The notes below the pieces were generated by a model. The model had not been told where the DNA came from. It saw only the letters and a program-made list of their open reading frames with translations, and ran no database searches. The position numbers and the translations under genes are program-made. 32,417 nucleotides of DNA from UBA8522 sp035528895 (GTDB lineage Bacteria > Acidobacteriota > Aminicenantia > Aminicenantales > UBA8522): NCBI GenBank assembly GCA_035528895.1, contig DATKXS010000154.1, positions 1-32,417 on the forward strand. Reading direction: 5' to 3'. This document shows positions 15,057 to 22,440 of this stretch, in pieces (position 1 is the first letter of the stretch; every line of letters begins with the position of its first letter).

Positions 15057-16144
15057 CGCTTCTCTCCTGATCTCAACTCCCGGACCCGGCTTCTGACCTG
15101 GATGAGCTCGGCGGCGATACTGACGGCGATCTCTTCGACGGTCGTGGACCCGATCTTCAGCCCGATGGGCGTATGGACGCATTCCCATTCCTGGGCCGTT
15201 GCCCAACCTTCCGAGAGGAATCGCTCTCTCATCAAGGCGACCTTGTGGCGGCTCCCGATCATGCCGATATAGGCGGCGGGAGAACGGATCAAGGCCCGCA
15301 AAGCTTCGGCATCATGACTGTGGCCCCGGGTGACGATGACGATGTAGGTGTCGGAGGAAACCGGAAAAGCCCGGGTCATCCGGTCGATCTCGCCGACGAC
15401 GAGAGAGGCCGCCTCGGGAAACCTCTCCCGGCTGGCGTACTCGGGCCGGTCATCGATGACCGTGACCTCGAAGTCCAGCCGGCTGCCCTGATGGGCGACG
15501 GCCCGGCCGATGTGGCCTGCTCCGACGACGAGGAGACGCGGGAGTGGGAAAAGGGGCTCCAAAAAAAAGGAGGCCTGCCGGTCCTTCGAAACGCGCCTGT
15601 CTCTGACGAATACCGGTTCCTTTTTCCGGCGCGCTTCGGCCAGTTCCGGGGCCAGGCGTTCGAGCCTTTCGCCTTCCCCGCCTTTGGGGGCCGATCCTTC
15701 ATCGAACCAGAGGCGTTTAACCTCCACCTTCTCCCCGGCTCGCTGGCTAATCTGGGTCGCCAGGAGCCCGCTCCGGCGGGCCCGGAGGACTTCTTCCAGG
15801 CTGCGCCAAGCCTTCCGATGATCAGCCGGAGAGCCGTCGATGAGGACCCATGCCGAGCCGCCACACACCGGTTCTACGGCTCCCACGTCTTCGCCCCGGA
15901 GATCGAATCGGTATAAAACGGATTGGCCATTCTTCAGACAAGGCAAAGCCTTTTCCTGGGCATCGGCTTCCAACATTCCTCCACCCAGAGTACCCAGGAG
16001 AAGTCCCCGCTCGGAAAAGAGGGCCGACGCGCCGGGGACTTGAGGAGTGGCGCCTTCGGCGGCGACGATGGTCGCCAAGGCCAGCGGCTGTCTTTGCTCG
16101 AGCCGGAGGAAGATTTCCCGATAGATGTTCGTTCCTCGTTCCAT
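15053..16144 (-). CDS. XdhC/CoxI-family molybdenum-enzyme maturation protein
   Basis: 363 residues. N-terminal XdhC_CoxI domain with VAAEGATPQVPGASALF and GTLGGGMLEADA plus VCGGSAWVLID, then a C-terminal Rossmann domain (LLVVGAGHIGRAVAH, VIDDRPEYASRERFP, IVTRGHSHDAEALRALI, YIGMIGSRHKVALM). XdhC binds molybdopterin and brings it, after sulfuration, to xanthine-dehydrogenase-type enzymes; the Rossmann half may bind a dinucleotide. Its stop overlaps the start of the MocA-like gene. It follows the exported methyltransferase gene by 84 nt, with a GGAAG site before the ATG. Confidence 0.9.
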   Translation of the reverse strand: MERGTNIYREIFLRLEQRQPLALATIVAAEGATPQVPGASALFSERGLLLGTLGGGMLEADAQEKALPCLKNGQSVLYRFDLRGEDVGAVEPVCGGSAWVLIDGSPADHRKAWRSLEEVLRARRSGLLATQISQRAGEKVEVKRLWFDEGSAPKGGEGERLERLAPELAEARRKKEPVFVRDRRVSKDRQASFFLEPLFPLPRLLVVGAGHIGRAVAHQGSRLDFEVTVIDDRPEYASRERFPEAASLVVGEIDRMTRAFPVSSDTYIVIVTRGHSHDAEALRALIRSPAAYIGMIGSRHKVALMRERFLSEGWATAQEWECVHTPIGLKIGSTTVEEIAVSIAAELIQVRSRVRELRSGEKR

Positions 16145-16228
16145 CCGGCTTCTTCCTTTAATAATCCTCCCGCTCTCTTTTCCCTACCATATTTCTGCCA
16201 CAAAAAGAAGCCAGTCACCCATCTCTTT

Positions 16229-16906
16229 TCACTCGTTCTCTTTCTTCTTAAAGCTGACGGAGATGCCGCCGCGGCTTTCACTGAGAATTTGACTGCTAAA
16301 GCCGGGGAGGTTCTTCATATATTCATAATAGTCACCGGTCCCGCCATAGCCGCCCCGTCTCCCTCTCCCCTCGTAAACGTTGTGAGCGGCGATACAGCCG
16401 CCGGGCTCGAGCTTCGGGACGACGGCCCGGGTGTAATTTGTGTACCAGCCTTTATCGGCGTCGATGAATACGAAGTCGAAAGGTCCGGGAAGCTCCGGGA
16501 CCAGTTCGTGGGCGTCGGCCAGCCGGGCATCGATATACTCGCTCAGTCCGGCTTCCTTAAAATTTGCCACCGCCTCTTGATACCTTCCCTCGTCGATCTC
16601 TATGGTCGTGAGCTTGCCTCCCGTTTTGCTCAAGGCCCAGGCGATGTAGATGCCCGACCGTCCGGTCGAGGTGCCGATCTCGAGAGCCTTCTTGTACCCG
16701 TTCTCGATGACGAGCCGATAGAGGATCTCTCCATCGACTTCGGGTACGTTCATGTCATACCAGCGGCCCCCCGTTTTGGCCAGGAAGGCCTGCACTCGCT
16801 CATCGATTTCCTTTTCTTTTTCGGTACTCTGGGAAAAGCCGGGAGTGATCAGGAAAAAGAGGGACGTAGAAAATATCAAAAAGCAAAATCCGAGATTTCT
16901 TCTCAT
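16229..16906 (-). CDS. Class I SAM-dependent O-methyltransferase with a signal peptide
   Basis: 225 residues. The body is an O-methyltransferase-3 (catechol OMT-like) fold: VDGEILYRLVIENGYKKALE then IGTSTGRSGIYIAWAL (SAM loop), LTTIEIDEGRYQEAVANF (acidic residue after strand 2), FDFVFIDADKGWYTNY (metal/catalytic Asp) and GGCIAAHNVYEG. Upstream of it is a good signal peptide, FLIFSTSLFFLITPGFSQ, with cleavage after FSQ likely. Export is odd because SAM is a cytoplasmic cofactor, so the protein may act in an unusual way or remain anchored inside. The ATG at 16906 has an AAGGAG site and a TATAAT-like -10 at 16932-16927. The substrate is unknown. Confidence 0.8.
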   Translation of the reverse strand: MRRNLGFCFLIFSTSLFFLITPGFSQSTEKEKEIDERVQAFLAKTGGRWYDMNVPEVDGEILYRLVIENGYKKALEIGTSTGRSGIYIAWALSKTGGKLTTIEIDEGRYQEAVANFKEAGLSEYIDARLADAHELVPELPGPFDFVFIDADKGWYTNYTRAVVPKLEPGGCIAAHNVYEGRGRRGGYGGTGDYYEYMKNLPGFSSQILSESRGGISVSFKKKENE

Positions 16907-16997
16907 CGCTGCTCCTTCAAAACACCATTATACACATTCGATGCCCGATCACCTGGATTTCTCCAATTATGGGCAGACAATCACCTCACATTTAGAC

Positions 16998-17033
16998 AAA
17001 AAAGGCCCCCCTTCCTTGGAAACGAGGGGGCTC
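16998..17033 (-). terminator. Strong minus-strand intrinsic terminator in the divergent spacer
   Basis: Minus strand: GCCCCC(T) and (G)GGGGGC form a GC stem with a 13-14 nt loop, followed by CTTTTTT. No annotated minus-strand gene lies immediately upstream of it (the next one to the right is the small gene at 18569), so it either stops antisense transcription from the reductase region or ends a short unannotated RNA. Confidence 0.6.
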
Positions 17034-17070
17034 TTATGAGCTTCGTCCCGAACGTCCTGGCCGCTTTTTA

Positions 17071-17102
17071 AAATCTATCATTGCTATAATTACGATAGAT
17101 TT
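17071..17102 (+). promoter_or_regulatory. Promoter with perfect 9-bp dyad before the aldo/keto reductase gene
   Basis: AAATCTATC and GATAGATTT form a perfect inverted repeat with a 14-nt spacer; a perfect -10 hexamer TATAAT (17085-17090) lies inside the spacer. The -35 side is weak. A regulator bound here would cover the -10, so repression is the simplest reading. The ATG is 35 nt downstream of the dyad with AAGGAG at about 17125-17130. Confidence 0.45.
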
Positions 17103-17136
17103 AGTAAAATGGGAAATTCAACCTAAGGAGAGAGCG

Positions 17137-18348
17137 ATGACAAGAAACATGAATCCCCTGAAGCGAAGGTCTTTTCTGAGGTGGAGCGCCGCCGGGCTGG
17201 CCGGGATGGCCGTCAAGCCCGCCCTCGGAGTTCCTCAGACTTCGCCTTCATCGACCGCGTCCGCCGGCAAGCCCATCATCCGGACGCTCGGCCGGACCGG
17301 CCTCAAGCTGCCCGTCGTCAGCATGGGAGTCATGAACTCGGACAACCCCAACCTCATCCGGGCGGCCCTGGACCGGGGGATCGTCATGCTGGACACCGCC
17401 CACGGCTACCAAAGGGGGAAGAACGAGGTCATCATCGGCGAGGTCCTCAAGGGGCGACCGCGCGATTCCTTCGTCATCGCCACCAAGGTCCCGGCGCCCG
17501 GCCGGGACCGGAGAACCGGCGCCATTCCGCCGGATGCCCAACCCGAGCCCTTCCTCAAGATGTTCGACCTCAGCCTGCAGAGGCTGGGCCTCGACCACGT
17601 CGACATCCTCTATCAGCACAACGTCCTTGCCCGAGAGCAGGCTCTTCACGAGTCGGTCCTCGGCGCGCTGCAGAAGATCAAGAAGGACGGAAAGGCCCGT
17701 TCTATCGGCGTGACCACCCATTCCAATGAGCCCGAGGTCATCCGGGCGGCCCTCGAAGGCAAGGTCCACGACGTCGTCCTGGCCGCTTACAATTTCCGCC
17801 AGGATCACCGTGACGAGGTCCGCCGGGCGATCGCCGAAGCCGTCGGCGCCGGGATCGGCATCGTCGCCATGAAGACCCAGGCCGGGGCCTTCTGGGACAA
17901 GGAAAAACAGCAGCCGATCAACATGAAAGCCGCCTTGAAGTGGGTCCTCAACGACGCCAACGTGACGACCGCCATCCCGGGCATGACCGCTTTTGACCAG
18001 CTCGAGGACGACCTGGCCGTTATGACCGACCTGACGCTGACGGAGCAGGAGCTCAAAGACCTGAGGCTGGATATCCAGGCCGGGCTTTACTGTCAATACT
18101 GCAAGAAGTGCCTGCCGGGCTGCCGGGAGCAACTCCCCGTTCCCGAGATCATGCGCAGCTACATGTACGCCTACGGCTACAGGAATTTGGGGCTGGCCCG
18201 CGACCTGCTCCAGGAGCTCGACCTCCCCGCGAACCCCTGCCGCGACTGTCTGACCTGTTCGGTCCAGTGCGCCAAGGGATTCGACGTGGCCGACCGGGTG
18301 AAGGACATCGTCCGGCTCAAAGATGTCCCGCCCGAATTTTTCGGCTGA
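17137..18348 (+). CDS. Tat-exported aldo/keto reductase with C-terminal Fe-S (two CxxCxxCxxxC) domain
   Basis: 403 residues. The N-terminus has a twin-arginine signal (KRRSFLRWSAAGLAGMAVKP). The central AKR barrel (about 45-310) shows the family marks LGRTGLKLPVVSMG, LDTAHGYQRGKNEV (Asp and Tyr of the tetrad), ATKVP (Lys), DILYQHN (His) and SIGVTTHS. The C-terminus has two Cys clusters, C319/322/325/329 and C368/371/374/378, as in ferredoxin-type 4Fe-4S pairs. Such AKR-ferredoxin proteins are common in anaerobes and Acidobacteria; the folding with cofactors before export fits the Tat route. The electron partner and substrate are unknown. It is the only sizeable plus-strand gene in the window and stands alone, behind a dyad operator and before a terminator-like hairpin. 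Confidence 0.92.
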   Translation: MTRNMNPLKRRSFLRWSAAGLAGMAVKPALGVPQTSPSSTASAGKPIIRTLGRTGLKLPVVSMGVMNSDNPNLIRAALDRGIVMLDTAHGYQRGKNEVIIGEVLKGRPRDSFVIATKVPAPGRDRRTGAIPPDAQPEPFLKMFDLSLQRLGLDHVDILYQHNVLAREQALHESVLGALQKIKKDGKARSIGVTTHSNEPEVIRAALEGKVHDVVLAAYNFRQDHRDEVRRAIAEAVGAGIGIVAMKTQAGAFWDKEKQQPINMKAALKWVLNDANVTTAIPGMTAFDQLEDDLAVMTDLTLTEQELKDLRLDIQAGLYCQYCKKCLPGCREQLPVPEIMRSYMYAYGYRNLGLARDLLQELDLPANPCRDCLTCSVQCAKGFDVADRVKDIVRLKDVPPEFFG

Positions 18349-18365
18349 TTAGTCGGCAGCTGTCC

Positions 18366-18398
18366 CGCGGAGGTCTATCCGCGCTTGTTCTTCTTCTT
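18366..18398 (+). terminator. Probable terminator of the aldo/keto reductase gene
   Basis: A perfect 6-bp stem CGCGGA/TCCGCG with a 6-nt loop (18366-18383) is followed by a T-rich tract (CTTGTTCTTCTTCTT). It begins 18 nt after the reductase stop. It overlaps the last codons of the convergent small gene. Confidence 0.4.
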
Positions 18399-18569
18399 GG
18401 CCACCTCGCCGCGGGGGGACAAGATCCCGGCCTCGATCTCACCCCCCGGTTCAGCCGGCTTGGCCTTCCATCGGATTCGCCGGCCGTCAGTTCGGAGGGG
18501 GAGGGCCCGAAATGGGAAAACAGTCTGAAACTTGAAGGCTCTCGAGGGGATGGCTGAATTCGGCTCCAT
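18375..18569 (-). CDS. Small basic protein of unknown function
   Basis: 64 residues from the ATG at 18569, with AGGA 9 nt upstream; a GTG two codons earlier is an alternative. The sequence is basic and Pro-rich, ending in GEVAKKKNKRG, and has no signal peptide or membrane segment. Third codon positions are strongly G/C as in neighbouring real genes, which is the main reason to keep it. It converges with the aldo/keto reductase gene and its 3' end sits in that gene's terminator hairpin. I recognise no family. Confidence 0.45.
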   Translation of the reverse strand: MEPNSAIPSRAFKFQTVFPFRALPLRTDGRRIRWKAKPAEPGGEIEAGILSPRGEVAKKKNKRG

Positions 18570-18612
18570 CTCCACTTTTCCTATAGAAATAATAGGACAT
18601 GGTCAAAAAAAG

Positions 18613-18642
18613 GGGAACCTTTTTGGGGTTTCATCCGTCTAT
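18613..18642 (+). promoter_or_regulatory. Candidate ECF-sigma promoter before the small membrane protein
   Basis: Plus strand: -35 GGGAACC (18613-18619), 16-nt spacer, -10 CGTCTAT (18636-18642). It has the same 5' hexamer core (GGGAA), spacer length and CGTCTA core as the candidate promoter before the ECF sigma gene at 13913-13884. Transcription would start near 18649. Confidence 0.5.
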
Positions 18643-18659
18643 ACGTGTGAGAGACAACA

Positions 18660-18689
18660 ATGAAACGCTCAATCTGGAGGATAAAATGA
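18660..18689 (+). other. Short upstream reading frame (9 codons) overlapping the next start
   Basis: ATG at 18660 opens a 9-codon frame (MKRSIWRIK) whose TGA (18687-18689) overlaps the ATG of the small membrane protein (18686-18688). The GGAGG ribosome site of the downstream gene lies inside it. It has no ribosome site of its own that I can see, so it may be chance; a leader peptide coupling translation is possible. Confidence 0.25.
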
Positions 18690-18862
18690 ATTTCAAAGCG
18701 AAAGTCGCGATCCTGCTGGTAGCGGCGCTGATCTCCCTGGTCGGATTCAACCTCATCGCCTCTTCTTCCGCTGTCGACATGATGAAAATCGGGAAGAAGG
18801 CCGGCTATAAGATCATCGCCAACGTGCTGGCTGAGGCGGAGTCGCCCCGCAGCTATTCCTGA
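18686..18862 (+). CDS. Small single-pass membrane protein of unknown function
   Basis: 58 residues with one hydrophobic helix (VAILLVAALISLVGFNLIA, about 7-25) and a short Lys-rich C-terminal half. GGAGG lies 5 nt before the ATG, and the frame ends just before a strong terminator, so this is a complete monocistronic unit. An ECF-type promoter upstream suggests induction by envelope stress, possibly by the sigma factor at 13277-13849. The product could be an inner-membrane stress protein or a secreted peptide; no family recognised. Confidence 0.6.
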   Translation: MNFKAKVAILLVAALISLVGFNLIASSSAVDMMKIGKKAGYKIIANVLAEAESPRSYS

Positions 18863-18880
18863 GTCCGGAGAAGAATGCTA

Positions 18881-18924
18881 AGGCTGTTCTTTCTCCTCCC
18901 GGAGAAAGGGCGGCCTCTTTTTTT
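18881..18924 (+). terminator. Strong intrinsic terminator
   Basis: A 16-bp stem with G-U pairs: AGGCTGTTCTTTCTCC (18881-18896), loop TCCC, complementary arm to 18916, then C and seven T (18918-18924). It ends the small membrane-protein transcript and overlaps the stop codon of the convergent ispF by 2 nt. Confidence 0.85.
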
Positions 18925-19417
18925 ACCCCCTTTTGGCTTTTTTCAACCCGACCATGACGACCGCCCAGCAGGCGATCGCCCGTTCCCGGCCCACCAGACC
19001 CAGCCCCTCGTTGGTCTTGGCCTTGATCCCGATATCTTCCTCCGGAATGCCCAGGATCGAACCCAGCGCCTCTTTCATCCTCTCGGTATGAGGCGCCAGT
19101 TTCGGCGCCTGGGCGACGACGACGAGGTCGATGTTCAGGATCTCCGCTTTCTTCCTCTTCAGCCGGGGGACGATCTTGCGGAGCAGGACAACGCTCCGGA
19201 TGCCCTTCCATTTCGGGTCGTTGTCGGGGAAGAGCCGGCCGATATCTCCTTCCCCCAGAGCCCCGAGCAGAGCATCGACGAGCGCGTGGATCAGGCAGTC
19301 GCCGTCCGAATGGCCGACCAGACCGGAGTGGTGAGGGATCTTGACGCCTCCCAGATAGAGCGTTTTTCCCTTGACCAGACGATGGATGTCATAGCCCAGG
19401 CCGATCTTAATCTTCAA
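18923..19417 (-). CDS. ispF: 2-C-methyl-D-erythritol 2,4-cyclodiphosphate synthase IspF
   Basis: 164 residues from a TTG at 19417 with GGAGG 6 nt upstream; no ATG fits, and the frame further up is the ispD gene in another phase. Converts CDP-ME 2-phosphate to the cyclic diphosphate in the MEP isoprenoid pathway, as a trimer with a zinc ion. Zinc ligands D10, H12 (LGYDIHRL) and H44 are present, as are GHSDGDCLIHALVDALLGA, GRLFPDNDP and IKAKTNEGLGLVGRERAIA. It overlaps the end of ispD by 11 nt; it is the last gene of the long minus-strand run. Confidence 0.95.
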   Translation of the reverse strand: MKIKIGLGYDIHRLVKGKTLYLGGVKIPHHSGLVGHSDGDCLIHALVDALLGALGEGDIGRLFPDNDPKWKGIRSVVLLRKIVPRLKRKKAEILNIDLVVVAQAPKLAPHTERMKEALGSILGIPEEDIGIKAKTNEGLGLVGRERAIACWAVVMVGLKKAKRG

Positions 19418-20072
19418 GGAATGCCTCCGCGATCTTGACGTCGGCGGGCGAGGTGATCTTGATATTTCGGGGGTCGCCCGCAACCACGGCCACGGGGTGC
19501 CCGGTCCTCTCGACCAGGGCCGCCTCGTCCGTCCCATAGAATCCGTCCTCCCGGGCCTTTTGCAGGGCTCTCTCCAGGACCTCCCGGGCGAAGCCCTGGG
19601 GCGTCTGGACCCGTTGAAGGTTCCGCCGCTCCAGGGTCCGGATGACGGTCCCTCCGGCCGTCTCCTTGATCGTGTCGTCGACCGGGACGACCGGGATGGC
19701 CGCTCCGCACTCCCTCGCTTTGGCGATCACGCGGCTGATGACCTCGCGGCCGACCAGCGGCCGCACGCCGTCATGCACCAGGACGATGTCGGCGGGACGG
19801 CAATCCACGCGTTCGAAGCCCCGGGCCACCGAATCCTGCCTGCGGGCTCCTCCGCCGACGACCGCGACGACCTTGCCGTACCGCTTCCGGTATTCTGATC
19901 CGCTCTCCTCCTCCCGCAGAACAAGGACGATCTCATCGACCTCCGGATGGGCCTCGTACTCCGCCAGGCTGTGATCGAGCACAGGCTGACCCCGCAGAAG
20001 GGCGAACTGCTTGGCCGAGCCGAACCGCCGGCCTTCCCCGGCGGCGACGATGATGGCCGTAACCTTGGTCAT
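19407..20072 (-). CDS. ispD: 2-C-methyl-D-erythritol 4-phosphate cytidylyltransferase IspD
   Basis: 221 residues, usual length. Transfers CMP from CTP to MEP. Motifs: IIVAAGEGRRFGSAKQFALL (nucleotide loop), GGGARRQDSVARGF, VLVHDGVRPLVG, VPVDDTIKE, QTPQGFAREVL, YGTDEAALVERTGHPVAVVA and GDPRNIKITSPADVKIAE. Start ATG overlaps the stop of the YacL-like gene by 4 nt. With ispF downstream and ispE about 11 kb upstream in the same run, three MEP-pathway steps are encoded here. Confidence 0.96.
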   Translation of the reverse strand: MTKVTAIIVAAGEGRRFGSAKQFALLRGQPVLDHSLAEYEAHPEVDEIVLVLREEESGSEYRKRYGKVVAVVGGGARRQDSVARGFERVDCRPADIVLVHDGVRPLVGREVISRVIAKARECGAAIPVVPVDDTIKETAGGTVIRTLERRNLQRVQTPQGFAREVLERALQKAREDGFYGTDEAALVERTGHPVAVVAGDPRNIKITSPADVKIAEAFLED

Positions 20073-21058
20073 CGGGCCTCTTCGTTGTACCGCCCGAAGA
20101 TCATCTTGCCCACGGTCGTCTGGAGCACCGAGGTCACGGTGATATCGATGTTCTGGCCGATCATCCGCCGCGAGTTGTCGACTACGACCATGGTCCCGTC
20201 ATCCAGGTAGCCGACTCCCTGGTCCTTCTCTTTTCCCTCTTTGAGGATGAAGATCCGCATGCTCTCGCCGGGGAGGACGACCGGCCGCAGGGCGTTGGCC
20301 AACTCGTTGATGTTCAGGACGGCGATGCCGCGCAGCTTAGCCACTTTATTGAGGTTGACGTCGTTGGTGACGAGCTTGGCGTCGAGCTGCCGGGCCAACT
20401 CGATGAGCTTGGAGTCGACGTCCCGGATCTCGGGAAAATCCATCTCCCAGATGACGACCGAGATCTGGGAAGACTTCTGGAGGTGATTGAGGACATCCAG
20501 TCCGCGGCGGCCCCGCTGCCTCTTCAGGGAGTCAGCCGAATCGGCCACGAACTGCAGCTCCTTGAGGACGAACTGGGGGATGACCAACGTCCCCTCGATG
20601 AAGCCGGTGTCGCAAAGGTCGGTGATGCGGCCGTCGATGATGACGCTGGTGTCGAGGATCTTGTAACTGCGGCCGCCCCTCTTCTCCTTGAAGAAACGGA
20701 AAAGATGGGCGGGGTTGAGCCACTCCGATTTCTGCGCCCCCACCAGGAACCCGATGTAGGGCATGATGATGAGGAAGAAGATCCGGATGAACAGCGCGGT
20801 GGGAGCATCAGTGGTGATGTTCTTGTAGATTGCTCCCAGAGACCAGCCCAGAAAAACGCCGGCATAGGTCCCGATGGTCGAGCTCCAGATCACCTTGAAT
20901 TGGGTGCGGCGGATCCGGGTCTCGAGATACATGATGATCGCCCCGACGATCAGGGCGATGCCCGCGCTGGCGACTCGGGGCAGCCGGAAGATGGGAAAGA
21001 AGTATCCGGCCGCCGTGACGCAGCCGATGATGAAGAAGCGAAAAATATGAATGCCCAT
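20069..21058 (-). CDS. YacL-like membrane protein with PIN and TRAM domains
   Basis: 329 residues. Four hydrophobic segments in the first ~105 residues, then a PIN nuclease-like domain (about 132-245) with ILDTSVIIDGRI (D136 and D142), a QRGRRGLDVL segment and KLVTNDVNLNKVA, then a C-terminal TRAM RNA-binding domain (about 265-325, GVGYLDDGTMVVVDNSRRMI). PIN domains are metal-dependent ribonucleases; the acidic residues appear intact. The family, typified by B. subtilis YacL, is often placed between radA and ispD, exactly as here; its cellular role is not settled. It lies 11 nt after radA. Confidence 0.9.
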   Translation of the reverse strand: MGIHIFRFFIIGCVTAAGYFFPIFRLPRVASAGIALIVGAIIMYLETRIRRTQFKVIWSSTIGTYAGVFLGWSLGAIYKNITTDAPTALFIRIFFLIIMPYIGFLVGAQKSEWLNPAHLFRFFKEKRGGRSYKILDTSVIIDGRITDLCDTGFIEGTLVIPQFVLKELQFVADSADSLKRQRGRRGLDVLNHLQKSSQISVVIWEMDFPEIRDVDSKLIELARQLDAKLVTNDVNLNKVAKLRGIAVLNINELANALRPVVLPGESMRIFILKEGKEKDQGVGYLDDGTMVVVDNSRRMIGQNIDITVTSVLQTTVGKMIFGRYNEEAR

Positions 21059-21069
21059 AGGATCAATCC

Positions 21070-22440
21070 TTATTGTGAAAACATGATGGACGACGCCTCT
21101 TTGATGGTCCGAACGCCGATCAGCCGCGTTTTCGGCAGGTCCTCCTTCTCCAGCATGGCCAGGTTCCCTTTGGGCAGGACGATGGTCTCGAACCCGAGGG
21201 AAAAGGCTTCCTTGATCCGGGCCAGGGGGCTCGAGACCGACCGGACCTCGCCGCTCAGCCCGACCTCGCCGAAGACGACGACGTCGCGGGGCAGGGCCCT
21301 GTTCTTGAGGCAGGAGATGACCGCCAGCACGACGGCCAGGTCGGCCGCCGGCTCCTCGATCTGGAGACCGCCGGCGACGTTGAGATAGATGTCCTGGCCG
21401 CCGAAGCTCGCCCGCAGTTTCCTCTCGATGACGGCCAGGAGCATGCCCGTCCGGAAGTGGTCGAGCCCGACCGTCATCCGCCTCGGGTTGCCGGCGAACA
21501 GGGTCGGAGAGACGAGCGCCTGGACCTCGGCGAGCAACGGCCGGGTCCCCTTGATCGTCGAGACGACGACACTCCCCGATTCTTCGGCCGGACGCTCCTT
21601 CAGGAAAAAGGCGGACGGGTTGGGGATGGCCTGAAGCCCCGACGCAGCCATCTCAAAGATAGCCAGTTCCGAGACCGGTCCGAAGCGGTTCTTGAGGGCC
21701 CGCAACACCCGGTGGCCGTGGTCCCGTTCTCCCTCGAACAGGAGAACGACATCGACCATGTGTTCGAGCGATTTCGGGCCGGCCAGCGACCCTTCTTTGG
21801 TGATGTGCCCGATGAGGAAAGAGGAGACGCTGTTCTTCTTGGCGAAGCGGAAGATTCCGTTGGCTGCCTCCCGCACCTGGCTGATCGTTCCGGGGCTCGA
21901 AGAGAGCTTGGCCGAGAAAACGGTCTGGACGGAATCCAGGACGAAAATCCGGGGCTTGATTTTCTCGGCCTGGGCGATGATCCGCTCCATGTTGGTCTCG
22001 GCCAGAAGATAGAGCTCTCCGTCCCGGACGCCCAGCCGGTCCCCGCGGAGCTTGATCTGTTCGAGCGATTCTTCGCCGGAGACATAGAGGACGCGCTCGC
22101 CCTGGGCGGCGAAATCCCGGCAGACCTGGAGAACGAGGGTGGATTTCCCGATCCCCGGCTCCCCGCCGATCAAAACGACCGAACCGAGGACGACCCCTCC
22201 GCCCAGGACCTTATTGAATTCCTCGGCCGGGATCCGGATCCTCTGCTTGGCCGATTCCCGGATGTCCCGATAGAGGAGCGCCTCGGAAGGGGGGAAAGAA
22301 TATTCGACCGGCGAAGCCGTCTCCTCGGCTTCCTCGACCATCGTGTTCCATTCGCCGCAGCCCGGGCAGCGGCCCAGCCATTTCGGCGAGCGGGTGCCGC
22401 AGCTCTGACAGATGAACACCGTCTTCAGTTTGGTCGTCAT
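21070..22440 (-). CDS. radA: DNA repair protein RadA (Sms)
   Basis: 456 residues. N-terminal C4 zinc finger (C11, C14, C25, C28), RecA-like ATPase with Walker A GGEPGIGKST (about 92-101) and Walker B IFVLDSVQTV, the RadA-specific KNRFG motif (LKNRFGPVSEL) and a C-terminal Lon-protease-like domain (VAGGLQIEEPAADLAVVLAV, VVVFGEVGLSGEVRSV). It promotes branch migration in recombination. Its ATG overlaps the MCE-protein stop by 4 nt. Confidence 0.97.
   Translation of the reverse strand: MTTKLKTVFICQSCGTRSPKWLGRCPGCGEWNTMVEEAEETASPVEYSFPPSEALLYRDIRESAKQRIRIPAEEFNKVLGGGVVLGSVVLIGGEPGIGKSTLVLQVCRDFAAQGERVLYVSGEESLEQIKLRGDRLGVRDGELYLLAETNMERIIAQAEKIKPRIFVLDSVQTVFSAKLSSSPGTISQVREAANGIFRFAKKNSVSSFLIGHITKEGSLAGPKSLEHMVDVVLLFEGERDHGHRVLRALKNRFGPVSELAIFEMAASGLQAIPNPSAFFLKERPAEESGSVVVSTIKGTRPLLAEVQALVSPTLFAGNPRRMTVGLDHFRTGMLLAVIERKLRASFGGQDIYLNVAGGLQIEEPAADLAVVLAVISCLKNRALPRDVVVFGEVGLSGEVRSVSSPLARIKEAFSLGFETIVLPKGNLAMLEKEDLPKTRLIGVRTIKEASSIMFSQ

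Noticed and set aside
16907..17060. Possible SAM-sensing riboswitch before the methyltransferase gene
   Set aside because: A terminator-like hairpin is present, but I see none of the conserved elements of known SAM riboswitches, and a promoter-like -10 lies downstream of the hairpin.
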